Positions 1 to 8,899 of a DNA stretch of 64,000 nucleotides are shown in pieces (positions within the stretch are counted from its first letter, which is position 1; each line of letters starts with the position of its first letter). Location: contig JASLKK010000012.1 in the NCBI GenBank assembly GCA_030747595.1, forward strand, positions 1 through 64,000, read 5' to 3'. Made by a program: the position numbers and the translations under genes. The DNA comes from Acidimicrobiales bacterium. GTDB lineage: Bacteria > Actinomycetota > Acidimicrobiia > Acidimicrobiales > MedAcidi-G1. Under the pieces are notes generated by a model. The model ran no database searches and had not been told where the DNA came from. It worked only from the letters and a program-made list of their open reading frames with translations.

Positions 1-85
1 GCGGCGCGTTATGTGGCGCGTTACTGCCGATAACGGTCTTCCTCGCTGTCAAGGTTACCGGTGGGCCCGGTTTGGCCTCTTGGGA
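1..85 (+). repeat. Dispersed intergenic repeat, copy 1
   Basis: About 85 bp nearly identical to 13743-13827 and 30512-30596. It begins with a direct repeat of GGCGCGTTA (3-11 and 14-22), then a GTTA/TAAC mini-stem and a GC palindrome (ACCGG and CCGGT arms). It lies beyond the 3' end of the ABC ATPase gene, and the window edge removes whatever precedes it. A short frame runs through all copies, but the copies differ at amino-acid-changing positions, so it looks non-coding. A REP/MITE-like element or structured 3' element is possible. Confidence 0.8.
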
Positions 86-127
86 TCGAGCTTTGGTGGG
101 GGTTTAGCTGTGTCGGGGCGCGTGTGG

Positions 128-928
128 TTAACCGTCGGAACGGTGGAGGAGCTGATGGACCCGGTGCCGGTAGGCCAGGAAGTCGGGGTGCTCCTTCGTG
201 GTGAGCTGATCGCGAGGCCGGCTGAGGTCGATGTCGATCATTTCGAGCACGGTGCCGGGTGACTTCCCGAGGGCGACGACCCGGTCCGCCAGGTAGACGC
301 TCTCATCGATGTCATGTGTAACCAGGACGACCGTGATTCCCAGGTCGGCGTGAATCTTGAGCAGGAGGTCTTCAAGGCCCGCTCTGGTCTGGGCGTCGAC
401 GGAGGCAAAGGGTTCGTCCATGAGCAGGATGCGAGGGTTCACCGCCAGCGCTCTGGCAATTGCGACGCGCTGTTGCATTCCCCCGGAGAGTTCCCACGGA
501 TACTTGCCCTCGTGCCCGGTGAGGCCGACGCTCTCGAGGGCCTCGGCCGCCCGCTCCCGTCGTGTCGCCCGGTTCAGGTGTTTCAGCGGGAACTCGACGT
601 TTTGCCGTATGCGGAGCCATGGAAACAGCGATCGGCCGTAGTCCTGAAAGACCATCGCCATTTCCTCTGGCACTCCGTCGATCGGCGTGCCACGAACGGT
701 CACCGTGCCTTGGCTCGGCCGGATGAGCCCGGCCATGATGCGCATCAGGGTGCTCTTGCCGCACCCCGATTGCCCCACGATGCAGGACACGGAGCCCGCG
801 GGCACCTCAAAGGAGATTTCCCCTAACGCTTCGAAGGCGGCCTGACCCTGACCGTAGGTGTGACGCACCCGGTCCACGGCCAGTGCGTGTCCCCTATTCG
901 GATATTCCATCCCATCTGTGACACTCAT
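128..928 (-). CDS. ABC transporter ATP-binding protein (nitrate/sulfonate/taurine type)
   Basis: 266-aa nucleotide-binding subunit of an ABC importer on the inner face of the membrane. Walker [10 protein letters not shown] is at residues 52-60, the Q-loop at about 95, signature LSGGM at 147-151, Walker B ILLMDEP ending at 173, and the switch His in THD at about 205. The ATG at 928 overlaps the stop of the upstream permease (ATGA), so translation is probably coupled. An upstream ATG at 985 would add 19 unlikely residues inside the permease gene. Family similarity is to SsuB/TauB/ThiZ-like ATPases that work with NMT1/THI5-type binding proteins. The substrate is unknown. Confidence 0.93.
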   Translation of the reverse strand: MSVTDGMEYPNRGHALAVDRVRHTYGQGQAAFEALGEISFEVPAGSVSCIVGQSGCGKSTLMRIMAGLIRPSQGTVTVRGTPIDGVPEEMAMVFQDYGRSLFPWLRIRQNVEFPLKHLNRATRRERAAEALESVGLTGHEGKYPWELSGGMQQRVAIARALAVNPRILLMDEPFASVDAQTRAGLEDLLLKIHADLGITVVLVTHDIDESVYLADRVVALGKSPGTVLEMIDIDLSRPRDQLTTKEHPDFLAYRHRVHQLLHRSDG

Positions 929-1755
929 GCCTCGGCGATCCTCGCCATCCCGTGGTGCCAATGCAGCAGTCGACCTTCCACCCACATGAGGATGCCATTC
1001 AGGATCAATCCCACGACCGCCAGGACGATCATGGTCGCCCAGAGGTCGGGGTAGTCGAAGAACAGCAGGTCTGCCTGCAGTCTCAGCCCGAGCCCGTTCG
1101 TGGCCCCTGCGAACTCCGAGATGATCGTCATGATCAGCGCGAACCCGACGCAGATCCGCATCCCCCCGAAGATCTTGGGCGCCGCCGATGGAAGGAAGAT
1201 TCCCGTGATCTGCCTGTGGAACGGCACCTTGAACAAAGCGCCGACCTGCTTCCGCTGCTCATCGACGGCGGCAACGCCGTCGATGGTGTTGATGAGCACC
1301 GGCCAGATGACGGCAAAGGCGATCAGGTAGACCTTGGGACCGTCGCCGATCCCGAAGACGACGAGCCAGATGCCGAGGAGTGCCGGTGGTGGGATCGCCC
1401 GGACGAAGTTGATGATCCAGCTCGTGTACTGCCGGGCCACCTCGCTGAGTCCGAGTGCCGTACCGATGGTGATCCCGAGAAAGACCGCCAGCATGTAGCC
1501 CCTGAGCATCCGCCACATACTGGGAACCACGTCCTCGAAGAACCCGTCGCCAAGGAAGAGGTCGGAGGCCGACGAAGACAGGTACGCCGGTTCACCGAAG
1601 CCACCTGTGTCGGCCCAGAGATGGGGGAACACCGTCGACGGGCTAGGGAAGAAATACGACTCGGACCGCTGGGTGAAGAACTGCCACAGCAGCAGGGCGC
1701 CACCGATCGAGATAGTTGCCGCAACGCCGGTGATGGCACGCTCGCGGATCCTCAT
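925..1755 (-). CDS. ABC transporter permease, SsuC/TauC family
   Basis: 276-aa integral membrane permease (BPD_transp_1 fold). Hydrophobic segments are visible near residues 8-27, 86-104, 115-135, 140-158, 200-215 and 240-258. The coupling loop that contacts the ATPase lies around residues 163-195. The start ATG at 1755 overlaps the stop of the preceding permease (ATGA), and its own stop overlaps the ATPase start, so the three genes form one translationally coupled operon. Two different permease genes in one operon imply a heterodimeric channel, as in several NMT1/THI5-type importers. The substrate cannot be read from the permease sequence. Confidence 0.9.
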   Translation of the reverse strand: MRIRERAITGVAATISIGGALLLWQFFTQRSESYFFPSPSTVFPHLWADTGGFGEPAYLSSSASDLFLGDGFFEDVVPSMWRMLRGYMLAVFLGITIGTALGLSEVARQYTSWIINFVRAIPPPALLGIWLVVFGIGDGPKVYLIAFAVIWPVLINTIDGVAAVDEQRKQVGALFKVPFHRQITGIFLPSAAPKIFGGMRICVGFALIMTIISEFAGATNGLGLRLQADLLFFDYPDLWATMIVLAVVGLILNGILMWVEGRLLHWHHGMARIAEA

Positions 1756-2540
1756 GCGTCCAGCCCCACCCTCCAGCCGAAGAACCTGGTGTCGATCGCA
1801 CCCAGTCCGAAGTTGAGTGCGAGCGAGAGCACGCCGGCGACCATGGTGGCCCCATAGATGGTGGCCAGGTCGCCACCGCCAATGCCGACGTGGGCCAGGT
1901 ATCCGCCGATACCGGTGCCATCGGGGATGAAGATCTCGACGGCGATCTCGACGACGATCGCTATCGAGGCAGCGACGCGGATGCCCGTGAACACGAACGG
2001 GGACGCCGAGGGGAAGCTGATTCGCCGGATCACACCGAATCTGTCCTCGCTGAAACTACGTGCCGTCTGCTTTGCGACTGGGTCGACCGAGGCGAAGCCG
2101 GTGCGCGTGTTGAACAAGATGGGCCACGTGCACGCGATGGCGACGGTCACAGACCTGCTCATGAGACCTCGCTGGAAAACGGCGATCAGGAGCGGGGCGT
2201 AAGCGATGCCGGGCATCGGCCTGACCATCTCGATGACCGGCAGCAACAGCTTGCGGGCAATCGTCGAGGTGGCAATGAGCGCCCCCAGCGTGACCCCGCA
2301 GACGATGGCCGCACCGAGCCCGACCGCTACACCCTTCACCGTCACCCAGACCTCTCCGAGGAATGAGGGGTCGGTGAGCAGCATGCCCATCTTGGCAAAG
2401 ATGGCCGATGGTCGCGGAATCGACCCGACATCGACAATGCCGAGTGCTACGGCTAACTCCAGGATGCCGACGAAGACGGCCAGACCGACCGCCCCGCGGA
2501 TCCGTGGGGCGGTCGGTGGCAACCGCTTTAAAGGAGGCAA
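1752..2540 (-). CDS. ABC transporter permease, SsuC/TauC family (second subunit)
   Basis: 262-aa membrane permease, the second half of the putative channel. It has five to six hydrophobic segments and a coupling loop around residues 155-190. The best start is TTG at 2540, preceded by GGGGAG at suitable spacing. No ATG gives a comparable N-terminus. It begins 28 nt after the binding-protein stop and overlaps the next permease by 4 nt, so all four transporter genes are probably one transcript reading from the binding protein. It differs clearly from the neighbouring permease, which argues against a recent tandem duplication. Confidence 0.88.
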   Translation of the reverse strand: MPPLKRLPPTAPRIRGAVGLAVFVGILELAVALGIVDVGSIPRPSAIFAKMGMLLTDPSFLGEVWVTVKGVAVGLGAAIVCGVTLGALIATSTIARKLLLPVIEMVRPMPGIAYAPLLIAVFQRGLMSRSVTVAIACTWPILFNTRTGFASVDPVAKQTARSFSEDRFGVIRRISFPSASPFVFTGIRVAASIAIVVEIAVEIFIPDGTGIGGYLAHVGIGGGDLATIYGATMVAGVLSLALNFGLGAIDTRFFGWRVGLDA

Positions 2541-2568
2541 TGCTGTCTCCCCGATCTATTTGCCTTGC

Positions 2569-4929
2569 TCAGCCCTCCGGGAAGGCGACGAATGGTTCAA
2601 CGTCGAAGGTCTCGGCGATGAGGCCGACTTCTGCTGCCAGGTCTACCGAGGGCTGAATGTTTGCGACCTCGGTGGTGGTCCGGTATTCGGTGAGGGCGAT
2701 GACCGCCGCCAACTCAGGGGTGAGGGCCGTGTAGGTCGGGAGGAAGGCCCGGAAGCCCGCCTCGTCGGCATGCATCAACTCCACCACCTCGGACCATGCG
2801 GCGCGTGCGCGCCGGATGGTCTCCTCGTTCTGACCTGCCCATGGCGCCATGGCCATGAAGCCACCGGACGTACCCTGCGCGACCCGACCACCGAACATGT
2901 CGTCGGCGATGACCTTCAGGCCCTGCATCTGGCCGATCGTAGTAAACGGTTCGAGGGACAGCATGGCGTCGATCGACCCCGACATGACCGCGGGGATCTG
3001 CTCGGTTACTGGAACGGCGACGATCTCTACGGTCGAGGCGTCCATGCCGGCGTCCTGGAATGCCGTCAGCAGCGCGACGTGGAACACAGATCCCATCGCA
3101 CCAACGCCCACGGTGCGACCGGCGAGGTCGGCGAGGGTCTCCATGTCGGAGTCCGGGCTGACCAAGACCTTGCCCTGGGCCGCTGCGAGTACCGCGCCGT
3201 CGATGACGGCCCTGAACGGTGCGCCGTTGGCCCACATCGCGGCGAGCGGATGCCACGCGGTGATACCCATGTCGCCTTCACCGGCGGCGACGAGCTGCGC
3301 GGCTGCCGGCCCCGACGCGGCGGTCTCGATGGCCACCTCCAGGCCGTGGGCGGCATAGTGGCCACACCTGGCGGCATAAATGATCGGAGCGACGTCGACG
3401 ATCGGCACGACCACGACACGCAAGGGCAGCACGTCATCGGCAACCTCTGTCGACCGACCAAGCGGACACTCAGCGTCGACTGCGACCAGAGCGGTACCGA
3501 CGATGCTTGAGCCGCCTGGGGCGTACTCATAGATGACGTTGGCGTTGGACGCCGCGATGTCACCAGAATCGGCGTGACCGATCACGGTGATCTTCTGTGA
3601 GCCACAGTCGCCGAACGCGTCACACGACATCAGGCCAATGATCCCCGAGTAGTCAGTCACAGAACTCAGGTATTCGCGTACCCCAGCCCGGTCGATGACC
3701 AGCGTGCCGTCGTCGTCGTAGCTGGCCGCAGCGATCGCGTCGAGCAGCAGCGTCGTGGCGTCATAACTGTGCGCCCAGAACGGCGCCGCTGGGTCCTCGC
3801 CCCACTCGGCGTTGTAGGCAGCCAGGAACGAATCGGCCGTCTGGCCGGTCGACTGGTTCGTGTTAATGCCGTAGCGGATATCCGGACCCGAGAAATACAA
3901 GCCCTCGGATTCCGGAATAGCCATGAAGTTGCTGTTCAGCAGGCCGTCGGCCGCCATCATCGTCGTGTCACCCAAGCCAGCGACCTGGCTTGCCTGCTGG
4001 ATGATGAAGTCACCCTCGGGTTGGAAGATCGGAAAGAACAGCATCTCCGGGGAACCCGCTGCGATTTCGGTCAACACCGGAACCATGTCCGTGTCGCCCT
4101 TGTTCACCGCGGTGAACGTAGTGATTGCCCCCCCGTGGGCCTCGAACGCATCGGCGAACGCCTGGGCCAAACCCTGCGTGTACGGATCTCCGTCATGGAT
4201 CGCCGCAGCCGTCGTCACACCGAGCACCTCGATGGCGAAGCCAGCCGCCGCCGCGCCCTGGTACAGGTCGTTGTGAGCGGTCCGGTAGTAGCCCGGGTAG
4301 TTGTTCGAACCGGCCGTGCCAGCCAGGTCGCTGGTGAGCGACGGCGAGGTGTTCGATCCCGAGATCATGACCATGCCGGCCTCGCTGATCAGCGGAGCCG
4401 CAGAAGCCGCAGCGCCCGAACACGACGTACCGATCACGCCCACGACGTCCTCGTCGGCCACGATCGTCTGAGCGGCCGCCTGGCCACCATCAGCCGAACA
4501 CAGGTCGTCCAGACCCGTGCCGATCGTGACGTCGTGGCCACCAATGGATCCGTAGTCGCGAATAGCGAGTTCGACACCGCGCTGGTTCGGAATGCCGAGG
4601 AACGCCACATCACCGGAAATCGCGTTCAACGACCGAATCTGGATGTCCTCACCGGAATCCACTTCAACAGTGCCCAACGAACCATCACCCAGATGGTCGG
4701 CAACCGTGGCGACCTCCTCTGGAGCCGGTGCAGCCGTAGTAGCCGGTGCAGCCGTAGTAGCCGGTGCAGCCGTAGTAGCCGGTGCAGCCGTAGTAGCTGG
4801 TGCAGCCGTAGTAGCCACAGAAGCAGCGGTGTCTTCGGTGGCGTCAGAGCCGCATGCCGCGGCCATCAGGGCGAGTGCAGTGAGAATCGCCAACGGCAAA
4901 CGCCAAGTGCTTCTACGTCCAAACTTCAT
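2569..4929 (-). CDS. Fused dual-domain substrate-binding lipoprotein (LIV-type plus NMT1/THI5-type)
   Basis: 786-aa secreted lipoprotein. The signal peptide ends in a lipobox (LMAAAC, lipid-anchored Cys26), followed by a Thr/Ala/Pro linker of five TAAPAT units (residues 41-70). Residues about 95-470 match the branched-chain amino-acid receptor type (Peripla_BP_6, type I fold). Residues about 503-786 match the NMT1/THI5/SsuA type (type II fold). The junction at about 472-500 contains a hydrophobic stretch ending in AEC, which looks like a decayed lipobox. This suggests that two adjacent receptor genes merged. The operon has only SsuB/TauC-type partners and no LIV-type permeases. The frame is uninterrupted. 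The ligands are unknown. Confidence 0.9.
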   Translation of the reverse strand: MKFGRRSTWRLPLAILTALALMAAACGSDATEDTAASVATTAAPATTAAPATTAAPATTAAPATTAAPAPEEVATVADHLGDGSLGTVEVDSGEDIQIRSLNAISGDVAFLGIPNQRGVELAIRDYGSIGGHDVTIGTGLDDLCSADGGQAAAQTIVADEDVVGVIGTSCSGAAASAAPLISEAGMVMISGSNTSPSLTSDLAGTAGSNNYPGYYRTAHNDLYQGAAAAGFAIEVLGVTTAAAIHDGDPYTQGLAQAFADAFEAHGGAITTFTAVNKGDTDMVPVLTEIAAGSPEMLFFPIFQPEGDFIIQQASQVAGLGDTTMMAADGLLNSNFMAIPESEGLYFSGPDIRYGINTNQSTGQTADSFLAAYNAEWGEDPAAPFWAHSYDATTLLLDAIAAASYDDDGTLVIDRAGVREYLSSVTDYSGIIGLMSCDAFGDCGSQKITVIGHADSGDIAASNANVIYEYAPGGSSIVGTALVAVDAECPLGRSTEVADDVLPLRVVVVPIVDVAPIIYAARCGHYAAHGLEVAIETAASGPAAAQLVAAGEGDMGITAWHPLAAMWANGAPFRAVIDGAVLAAAQGKVLVSPDSDMETLADLAGRTVGVGAMGSVFHVALLTAFQDAGMDASTVEIVAVPVTEQIPAVMSGSIDAMLSLEPFTTIGQMQGLKVIADDMFGGRVAQGTSGGFMAMAPWAGQNEETIRRARAAWSEVVELMHADEAGFRAFLPTYTALTPELAAVIALTEYRTTTEVANIQPSVDLAAEVGLIAETFDVEPFVAFPEG
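4720..4809 (-). repeat. 18-bp tandem repeat encoding the lipoprotein linker
   Basis: Five tandem 18-bp units encode residues 41-70 of the fused binding protein as TAAPAT repeats, the last unit ending in AP. The near-identical DNA units and low-complexity Thr/Ala/Pro product are typical of a flexible cell-surface spacer between the lipid anchor and the binding domain. Unit number may vary by slippage. Confidence 0.85.
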
Positions 4930-5083
4930 GAGGTCCCCCAGTCATAATTTCCTCCGACTCCGTCGCCGGACTTCAGCCCTATGTATTAGCCATATGGTAA
5001 GATAGAGGATAAACTAGGTCTGCTCTTGACGCAAGTGGGTCCTTCAGGGTTCGGGTCAATGCATCATTGATACCGTCCGGGTA

Positions 5084-6247
5084 GTGAACGACAGGCCCTG
5101 GATCAGAGGGGGTAGCCGCCGCAGGTTGATGACCAGCGCATTGCAGGCCGTGGCTGCCAACGGTCCATCATCGGTATCGGGTCGATCCATCGCTCGTACC
5201 GCTCAGGTACACCATGCCCAGGTCCAGCAGATGTTCGGATCGGTTGACGATCTCGTCACGTTCGCAGTCCTAGAAGAGCGGGATCGCTTTATTCAAGAGA
5301 CGCTCGGTAACTCGAGTGACCTGCCCGACCCGCTCGCAGCTGCCGACTACCCGGAGTTCTGGCGCGCCATCGCCCAAGTCCTGCTCGACCCCGGTCCCGT
5401 CGATCTCAGCGTCCTCGCTGACGGTGGACCCGTCGAGTTGATCCGTGGTCGGTTGACGGCGATTGGCCCAGATCGTGACCCGCTGTTCGAGACCGCTATA
5501 GCAGCGACGTGGGCGGCGATCCCGCTGGGCGCTCTAGTCTTCGCCGATCCGCTATGTAGGGGACTCGGGATTAGCGATGAAGACTGGGGCGCGTGTTGGA
5601 CTCGGCTCGGTGACCGGGTTCGCTCTTTGGCCGACGTAGCGGCCCTTCCACTCTTTCCAACACGGGTTGAGCCGACTAGTTCGGTTGATGAAACGCTTCC
5701 GGGTGGCCGCGGTCGGGAGCGCTTGCTGCACACCGCCGAAACGCTTCTTGAGACGCGTCTCGAAACTGCAGTAACTGGGCGTGAGCTTGCTGCCGCAGCA
5801 GGGGTCAACTATGGCCTCGTGAACCACTACTTCGGCACGAAGACTGCCGTCTTTGACGAAGCTCTGGTGCACCTCCACCAGCGCTTCTTGAGGGATGTCC
5901 TCGATGTCGAGGATGCGATGGCGCACGGTGTCTTCGATGTGTTCTCTCGGCACCGCGCCTTCCTTCGGGCCTGGGCCAGTCGACTCCTTGGTGACCGGCC
6001 GCCGCCCGAGTTCGAGTTGCGCGGTATGGAACGGCTCATGGAGGAGATGCTGGCCGCGCGAGGTATCGGGCTACGCGATCGGGCAGCTCACCTCCATACC
6101 GCCGGCGATGCCCTCGCGTCTATCGCGCTCCAGTTGGGATGGACGATCTTGCGGCCCTTGCCTTCGGCCGTCGATCCCCGCGGCATGGCCGAGATCGCGA
6201 CGCACCTCCAGGCGATCAACGCGTGGCTGGTTCACGGCTCAGAGTGA
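5084..6247 (+). CDS. Tandem TetR-domain transcriptional regulator
   Basis: 387-aa cytoplasmic regulator with two TetR_N-like helix-turn-helix units in one chain. The first, about residues 11-60, is degenerate (Q-x2-Q-x-M-F in place of the usual Y-x-H/Y-F). The second, about 211-260, is canonical (VNYGLVNHYFGTK). Each is followed by a helical ligand-domain-like stretch, so the protein may work as an intramolecular dimer. The start is GTG at 5084 with only a weak ribosome site, so it could shift slightly. The gene is divergent from the fused binding protein across 154 bp, so it is the obvious candidate to control that transporter and possibly the exporter downstream. Confidence 0.85.
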   Translation: MNDRPWIRGGSRRRLMTSALQAVAANGPSSVSGRSIARTAQVHHAQVQQMFGSVDDLVTFAVLEERDRFIQETLGNSSDLPDPLAAADYPEFWRAIAQVLLDPGPVDLSVLADGGPVELIRGRLTAIGPDRDPLFETAIAATWAAIPLGALVFADPLCRGLGISDEDWGACWTRLGDRVRSLADVAALPLFPTRVEPTSSVDETLPGGRGRERLLHTAETLLETRLETAVTGRELAAAAGVNYGLVNHYFGTKTAVFDEALVHLHQRFLRDVLDVEDAMAHGVFDVFSRHRAFLRAWASRLLGDRPPPEFELRGMERLMEEMLAARGIGLRDRAAHLHTAGDALASIALQLGWTILRPLPSAVDPRGMAEIATHLQAINAWLVHGSE

Positions 6248-6366
6248 TCGTCATGTCGCAGTTGAAGAGGCGACAGAATCGACAAGTCTTACCGATGGGC
6301 TAACATCCTGTGCTGTGATCCTAGGGCCACAGGAGGGCATGGGGCGTTGGTTACAGGCAGTCTGGG

Positions 6367-7095
6367 ATGAGCGTCGAAGTCGTCCTCGTGTCTGCCCTGA
6401 TCGTCGCATTCGCGGCGTTCGGCCAGACGGTTGCCGGTTTCGGGTTCAGTCTGCTCGCCGTGCCGCCGCTCGGACTCGTCATCGACCCGAAAGAGGCAGT
6501 GGCGGTAGCAACCGTGTTGCTGGTTGCGAACAGTGCGCTCCTTGCGTGGGGTGAGCGGCGCCACATCGACCGAGGGGCGGTTCGGCTACTTCTTCTAGGT
6601 GCGTTGCCGGGCCTTCCTGTGGGCCTAGCGCTGCTCGCGGCGATGCCAGTCGTTGCGTTGCGCTTCGCCCTGGCGAGCGCGATCCTCGCAGCGGTCGCAA
6701 TCCTGGGGTCGGGTGTCCAGCTCTCCGGCAGTCGTGCCTCGGTCGAGTTCGGCGCCGGCTTCGCCACCGGGGTCTTGACCACGAGCCTCAGTGCCAACGG
6801 GCCGCCAACCGTGCTGGTGCTCCAGGCCCGGGGACTGGCGCCACATGCCTTTCGCCCGACCACGAGTGCCGTCCTAGGTCTGACCTCGGCCGTGGGTGTG
6901 GCGCTGTTCGGCTTTGCCGGTCGGCTGACGGATGAGGTACTGGGGGTGACCGTCGTCGCGATCCCGGCCATGATTCTCGGGTGGTCCATCGGGCTGCGGG
7001 TGCGAGGACACGTTGCTCCCGTTGCGTTTCGTCGGCTGATTCTCGGGCTTTTGGTCCTGGCTGCTCTGGCCACGATGGTCGCGGCTCTTTCCTGA
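6367..7095 (+). CDS. TauE/SafE-family membrane exporter
   Basis: 242-aa polytopic membrane protein of the sulfite exporter TauE/SafE (TSUP) family. Around eight hydrophobic helices are visible, and the family's duplicated halves show as G-F-x-F motifs near the N-terminus (VAGFGFSLLAVPPLG) and FATGVLTTSLSANGPP in the second half. Known members move sulfite, sulfoacetate or other organic anions. The ligand here is not determined. It lies 119 bp after the tandem TetR gene in the same direction and 62 bp before the flavin monooxygenase operon, so it may export an anion linked to either neighbour. Confidence 0.88.
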   Translation: MSVEVVLVSALIVAFAAFGQTVAGFGFSLLAVPPLGLVIDPKEAVAVATVLLVANSALLAWGERRHIDRGAVRLLLLGALPGLPVGLALLAAMPVVALRFALASAILAAVAILGSGVQLSGSRASVEFGAGFATGVLTTSLSANGPPTVLVLQARGLAPHAFRPTTSAVLGLTSAVGVALFGFAGRLTDEVLGVTVVAIPAMILGWSIGLRVRGHVAPVAFRRLILGLLVLAALATMVAALS

Positions 7096-7121
7096 GGCAT
7101 CGGCTCGAGGGAAACCCATGG

Positions 7122-7150
7122 TTGACAGAACCTTACCGTTTGGATAAACA
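7122..7150 (+). promoter_or_regulatory. Possible promoter for a leaderless LLM operon transcript
   Basis: A perfect -35 hexamer TTGACA (7122-7127) is followed after 17 nt by TAAACA (7145-7150), a moderate -10. Transcription starting about 7 nt later would begin at the ATG at 7158. No ribosome-binding site precedes that ATG, which fits a leaderless mRNA, common in actinobacteria. Inference only. Confidence 0.4.
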
Positions 7151-7157
7151 CTCGACT

Positions 7158-8216
7158 ATGGAACTTGGACTGCTGACTCTCGGCGACCACCGTGCTGACC
7201 CGGCGACAGGTGTACGCACCACGCAGGCCGAACGCCATCGCGACATACTGGAGTACCTCGACTACGCCGAACCGGCGGGGTTCGATGCGGTGTTCGTGGG
7301 GGAGCACCACTTCAGTGATTTCATCACTGCATCGCCGCCTGTGTTCCTGGGGTGGCTTGCGGGGCGAACTTCGACGATCACATTGGGTTCCGGCGTGACG
7401 TTGCTGCCTCATCATGATGCGGTGAAGGTCGCCGAGGACTTTGCCACCGTCGACGTCGTGTCAGACGGCCGGGCTGAAGTCTGGGTCGGACGAGGGGTTG
7501 AGCCGTACGCCTATACCTACTTCGGTCAGGACGTTCAACGAGCTGTTGATATGCAACGGGAGGGTCTGGAACTGCTGCTGCGGTTGTGGACCGAATCCGA
7601 TGTGACGTGGTCGGGCGAGTTCCGGCCACCGCTCAACGGTGTCACTCTGCAGCCCCGGCCTGTGCAGGAGCCATGCATCCCCATCAAGGTCGCCGTCTCA
7701 CGCGAAGAGTCAGCTATCGCCGCAGCTGAGCTCGGCCTCGGTATCTCGATCACCATGTTGTCCTTCGACCGCAACCAGCTCGCCCCAGTGGTTGCTGCCT
7801 ACCAAGAGGCCTTTTCCGACGCCGGCCACGCGCACAACCCCTGGGTAGACCTCCACGCTCACGTTCATGTGGCACCAACATCGCAGGAGGCTCGAGATCA
7901 TCTCAGCATCTACCAGGCGCCCTTCCAACGCTGGGTGTTTGGCAAGCGGATGGGCGTGCACGAAGACGAGGTCGAGCTTCCGGCTCGCGTCACCGACTTC
8001 GCGAGCCCCGAGTGTGCGGTGGTGAACGGCAGCCCGGAAGAAGTGGTCGACCGCATCGGCGCCTTTACCTCGCTCGCGCCGATCGATCGTTTCACCATTC
8101 AGAGTGACTATGGCGGTCAGCCCTGGCCACTGGTGATGCGTTCCCTCGATCTGTTCGGCGGTGTGATGGACCAGGTCCGAGCGCTGCAACCGGCACCCGC
8201 CCTCGCCCAGGCATAG
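7158..8216 (+). CDS. LLM-class flavin-dependent oxidoreductase (luciferase-like monooxygenase)
   Basis: 352-aa TIM-barrel enzyme of the bacterial luciferase superfamily (MELGLLTLGD near the N-terminus, GEHHF at about residue 54, GRGVEP in the flavin region). Family members use FMNH2 or F420 to oxidise small molecules. ATG at 7158 aligns with the usual short family N-terminus, whereas an earlier start would add about 60 implausible residues from the exporter gene end. It is the first gene of an operon with a nitroreductase, SnoaL-like protein, AhpD-like selenoprotein candidate, aldehyde dehydrogenase and CoA ligase. The nitroreductase could supply reduced flavin. The substrate is unknown. Confidence 0.9.
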   Translation: MELGLLTLGDHRADPATGVRTTQAERHRDILEYLDYAEPAGFDAVFVGEHHFSDFITASPPVFLGWLAGRTSTITLGSGVTLLPHHDAVKVAEDFATVDVVSDGRAEVWVGRGVEPYAYTYFGQDVQRAVDMQREGLELLLRLWTESDVTWSGEFRPPLNGVTLQPRPVQEPCIPIKVAVSREESAIAAAELGLGISITMLSFDRNQLAPVVAAYQEAFSDAGHAHNPWVDLHAHVHVAPTSQEARDHLSIYQAPFQRWVFGKRMGVHEDEVELPARVTDFASPECAVVNGSPEEVVDRIGAFTSLAPIDRFTIQSDYGGQPWPLVMRSLDLFGGVMDQVRALQPAPALAQA

Positions 8217-8225
8217 GAGTCAGCA

Positions 8226-8867
8226 ATGGATGCACTCGAGCTCTTGTACACGACCAGGGCCATGCGTCGCCTGGCCCTGGACCCCATCGACGACGAAACT
8301 ATCGCCAAACTCCTCGACGCCGCGATGCGCGGACCGTCGGGGGGTAACCGGATGCGCGTCCGGTTCGTCGTAGTCCGCGACCGCAGTACGAAGTCCGAGC
8401 TCCAGACGCTCTACGCGGACGGGATGAAGCAGCTCTACAGTGCACCGGCCCCACCACCGGACCCCAACGACCCGGCGGGGCCACCGGACCCTGCAACCGT
8501 CAAGACCGCAGGCTGGCTGGCAGAAAACCTGGTGGACGTCCCAGTCTTGATCTTCGTAGTCGGGCTCCCGGGGTTCGGCTCCACGTCGTTCCCGATTGCC
8601 TGGCAGTTCTGTCTCGCTGCCCGTGCCTGCGGTCTCGGGACGACCTTCACCACCGTGCTCCGGTTCCATCAAGAGGAGACCGACCGACTCATCGGGATTC
8701 CCGAAGATTCCGACTGGGAGTTCCACGCAATGATCCCGGTGGGAAAGCCGCTGGGCAACTGGGGGCTCGCCAAGCGTCCCCCTGTGAACCGTTTCACCTA
8801 CGACGAGACGTTCGGCAACCCTGTCGACTGGAAAGTGGACCAGCCATGCTGGAACCCAGCCTTGTAG
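8226..8867 (+). CDS. Nitroreductase-family flavoprotein
   Basis: 213-aa FMN-dependent nitroreductase/flavin-reductase-like protein. The N-terminal LLYTTRAMRRL and MRGPSGGNRMRVRF segments correspond to the family's FMN-binding region (usual form: R-S-x-R, then A-x-x-x-P-S-x-x-N-x-Q). The C-terminal part has the AFRAL-like region seen here as AARACGLG and the dimer-swap tail. It starts 9 nt after the monooxygenase stop with an AGGAG site, so it is co-transcribed. Its likely roles are NAD(P)H-dependent flavin reduction for the LLM enzyme or reduction of the pathway substrate. Confidence 0.88.
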   Translation: MDALELLYTTRAMRRLALDPIDDETIAKLLDAAMRGPSGGNRMRVRFVVVRDRSTKSELQTLYADGMKQLYSAPAPPPDPNDPAGPPDPATVKTAGWLAENLVDVPVLIFVVGLPGFGSTSFPIAWQFCLAARACGLGTTFTTVLRFHQEETDRLIGIPEDSDWEFHAMIPVGKPLGNWGLAKRPPVNRFTYDETFGNPVDWKVDQPCWNPAL

Positions 8868-8899
8868 TGGACGATCAGGGCCAACAGGGGGCATCGGAC

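Noticed and set aside
11-262. Short protein frame starting MWRVTADNG that recurs in all three repeat copies
   Set aside because: The copies differ at amino-acid-changing positions, the frame runs antisense into the ATPase gene, and the hairpins explain the conservation better. Treated as a non-coding repeat.
2206-3510. 434-codon open frame antisense to the permease and fused receptor genes
   Set aside because: It lies opposite well-supported genes, and its His/Arg/Gly-rich composition is typical of GC-rich antisense shadows.
4720-4809. Possible CRISPR-like direct repeats
   Set aside because: The units are contiguous with no spacers and encode an in-frame protein linker.
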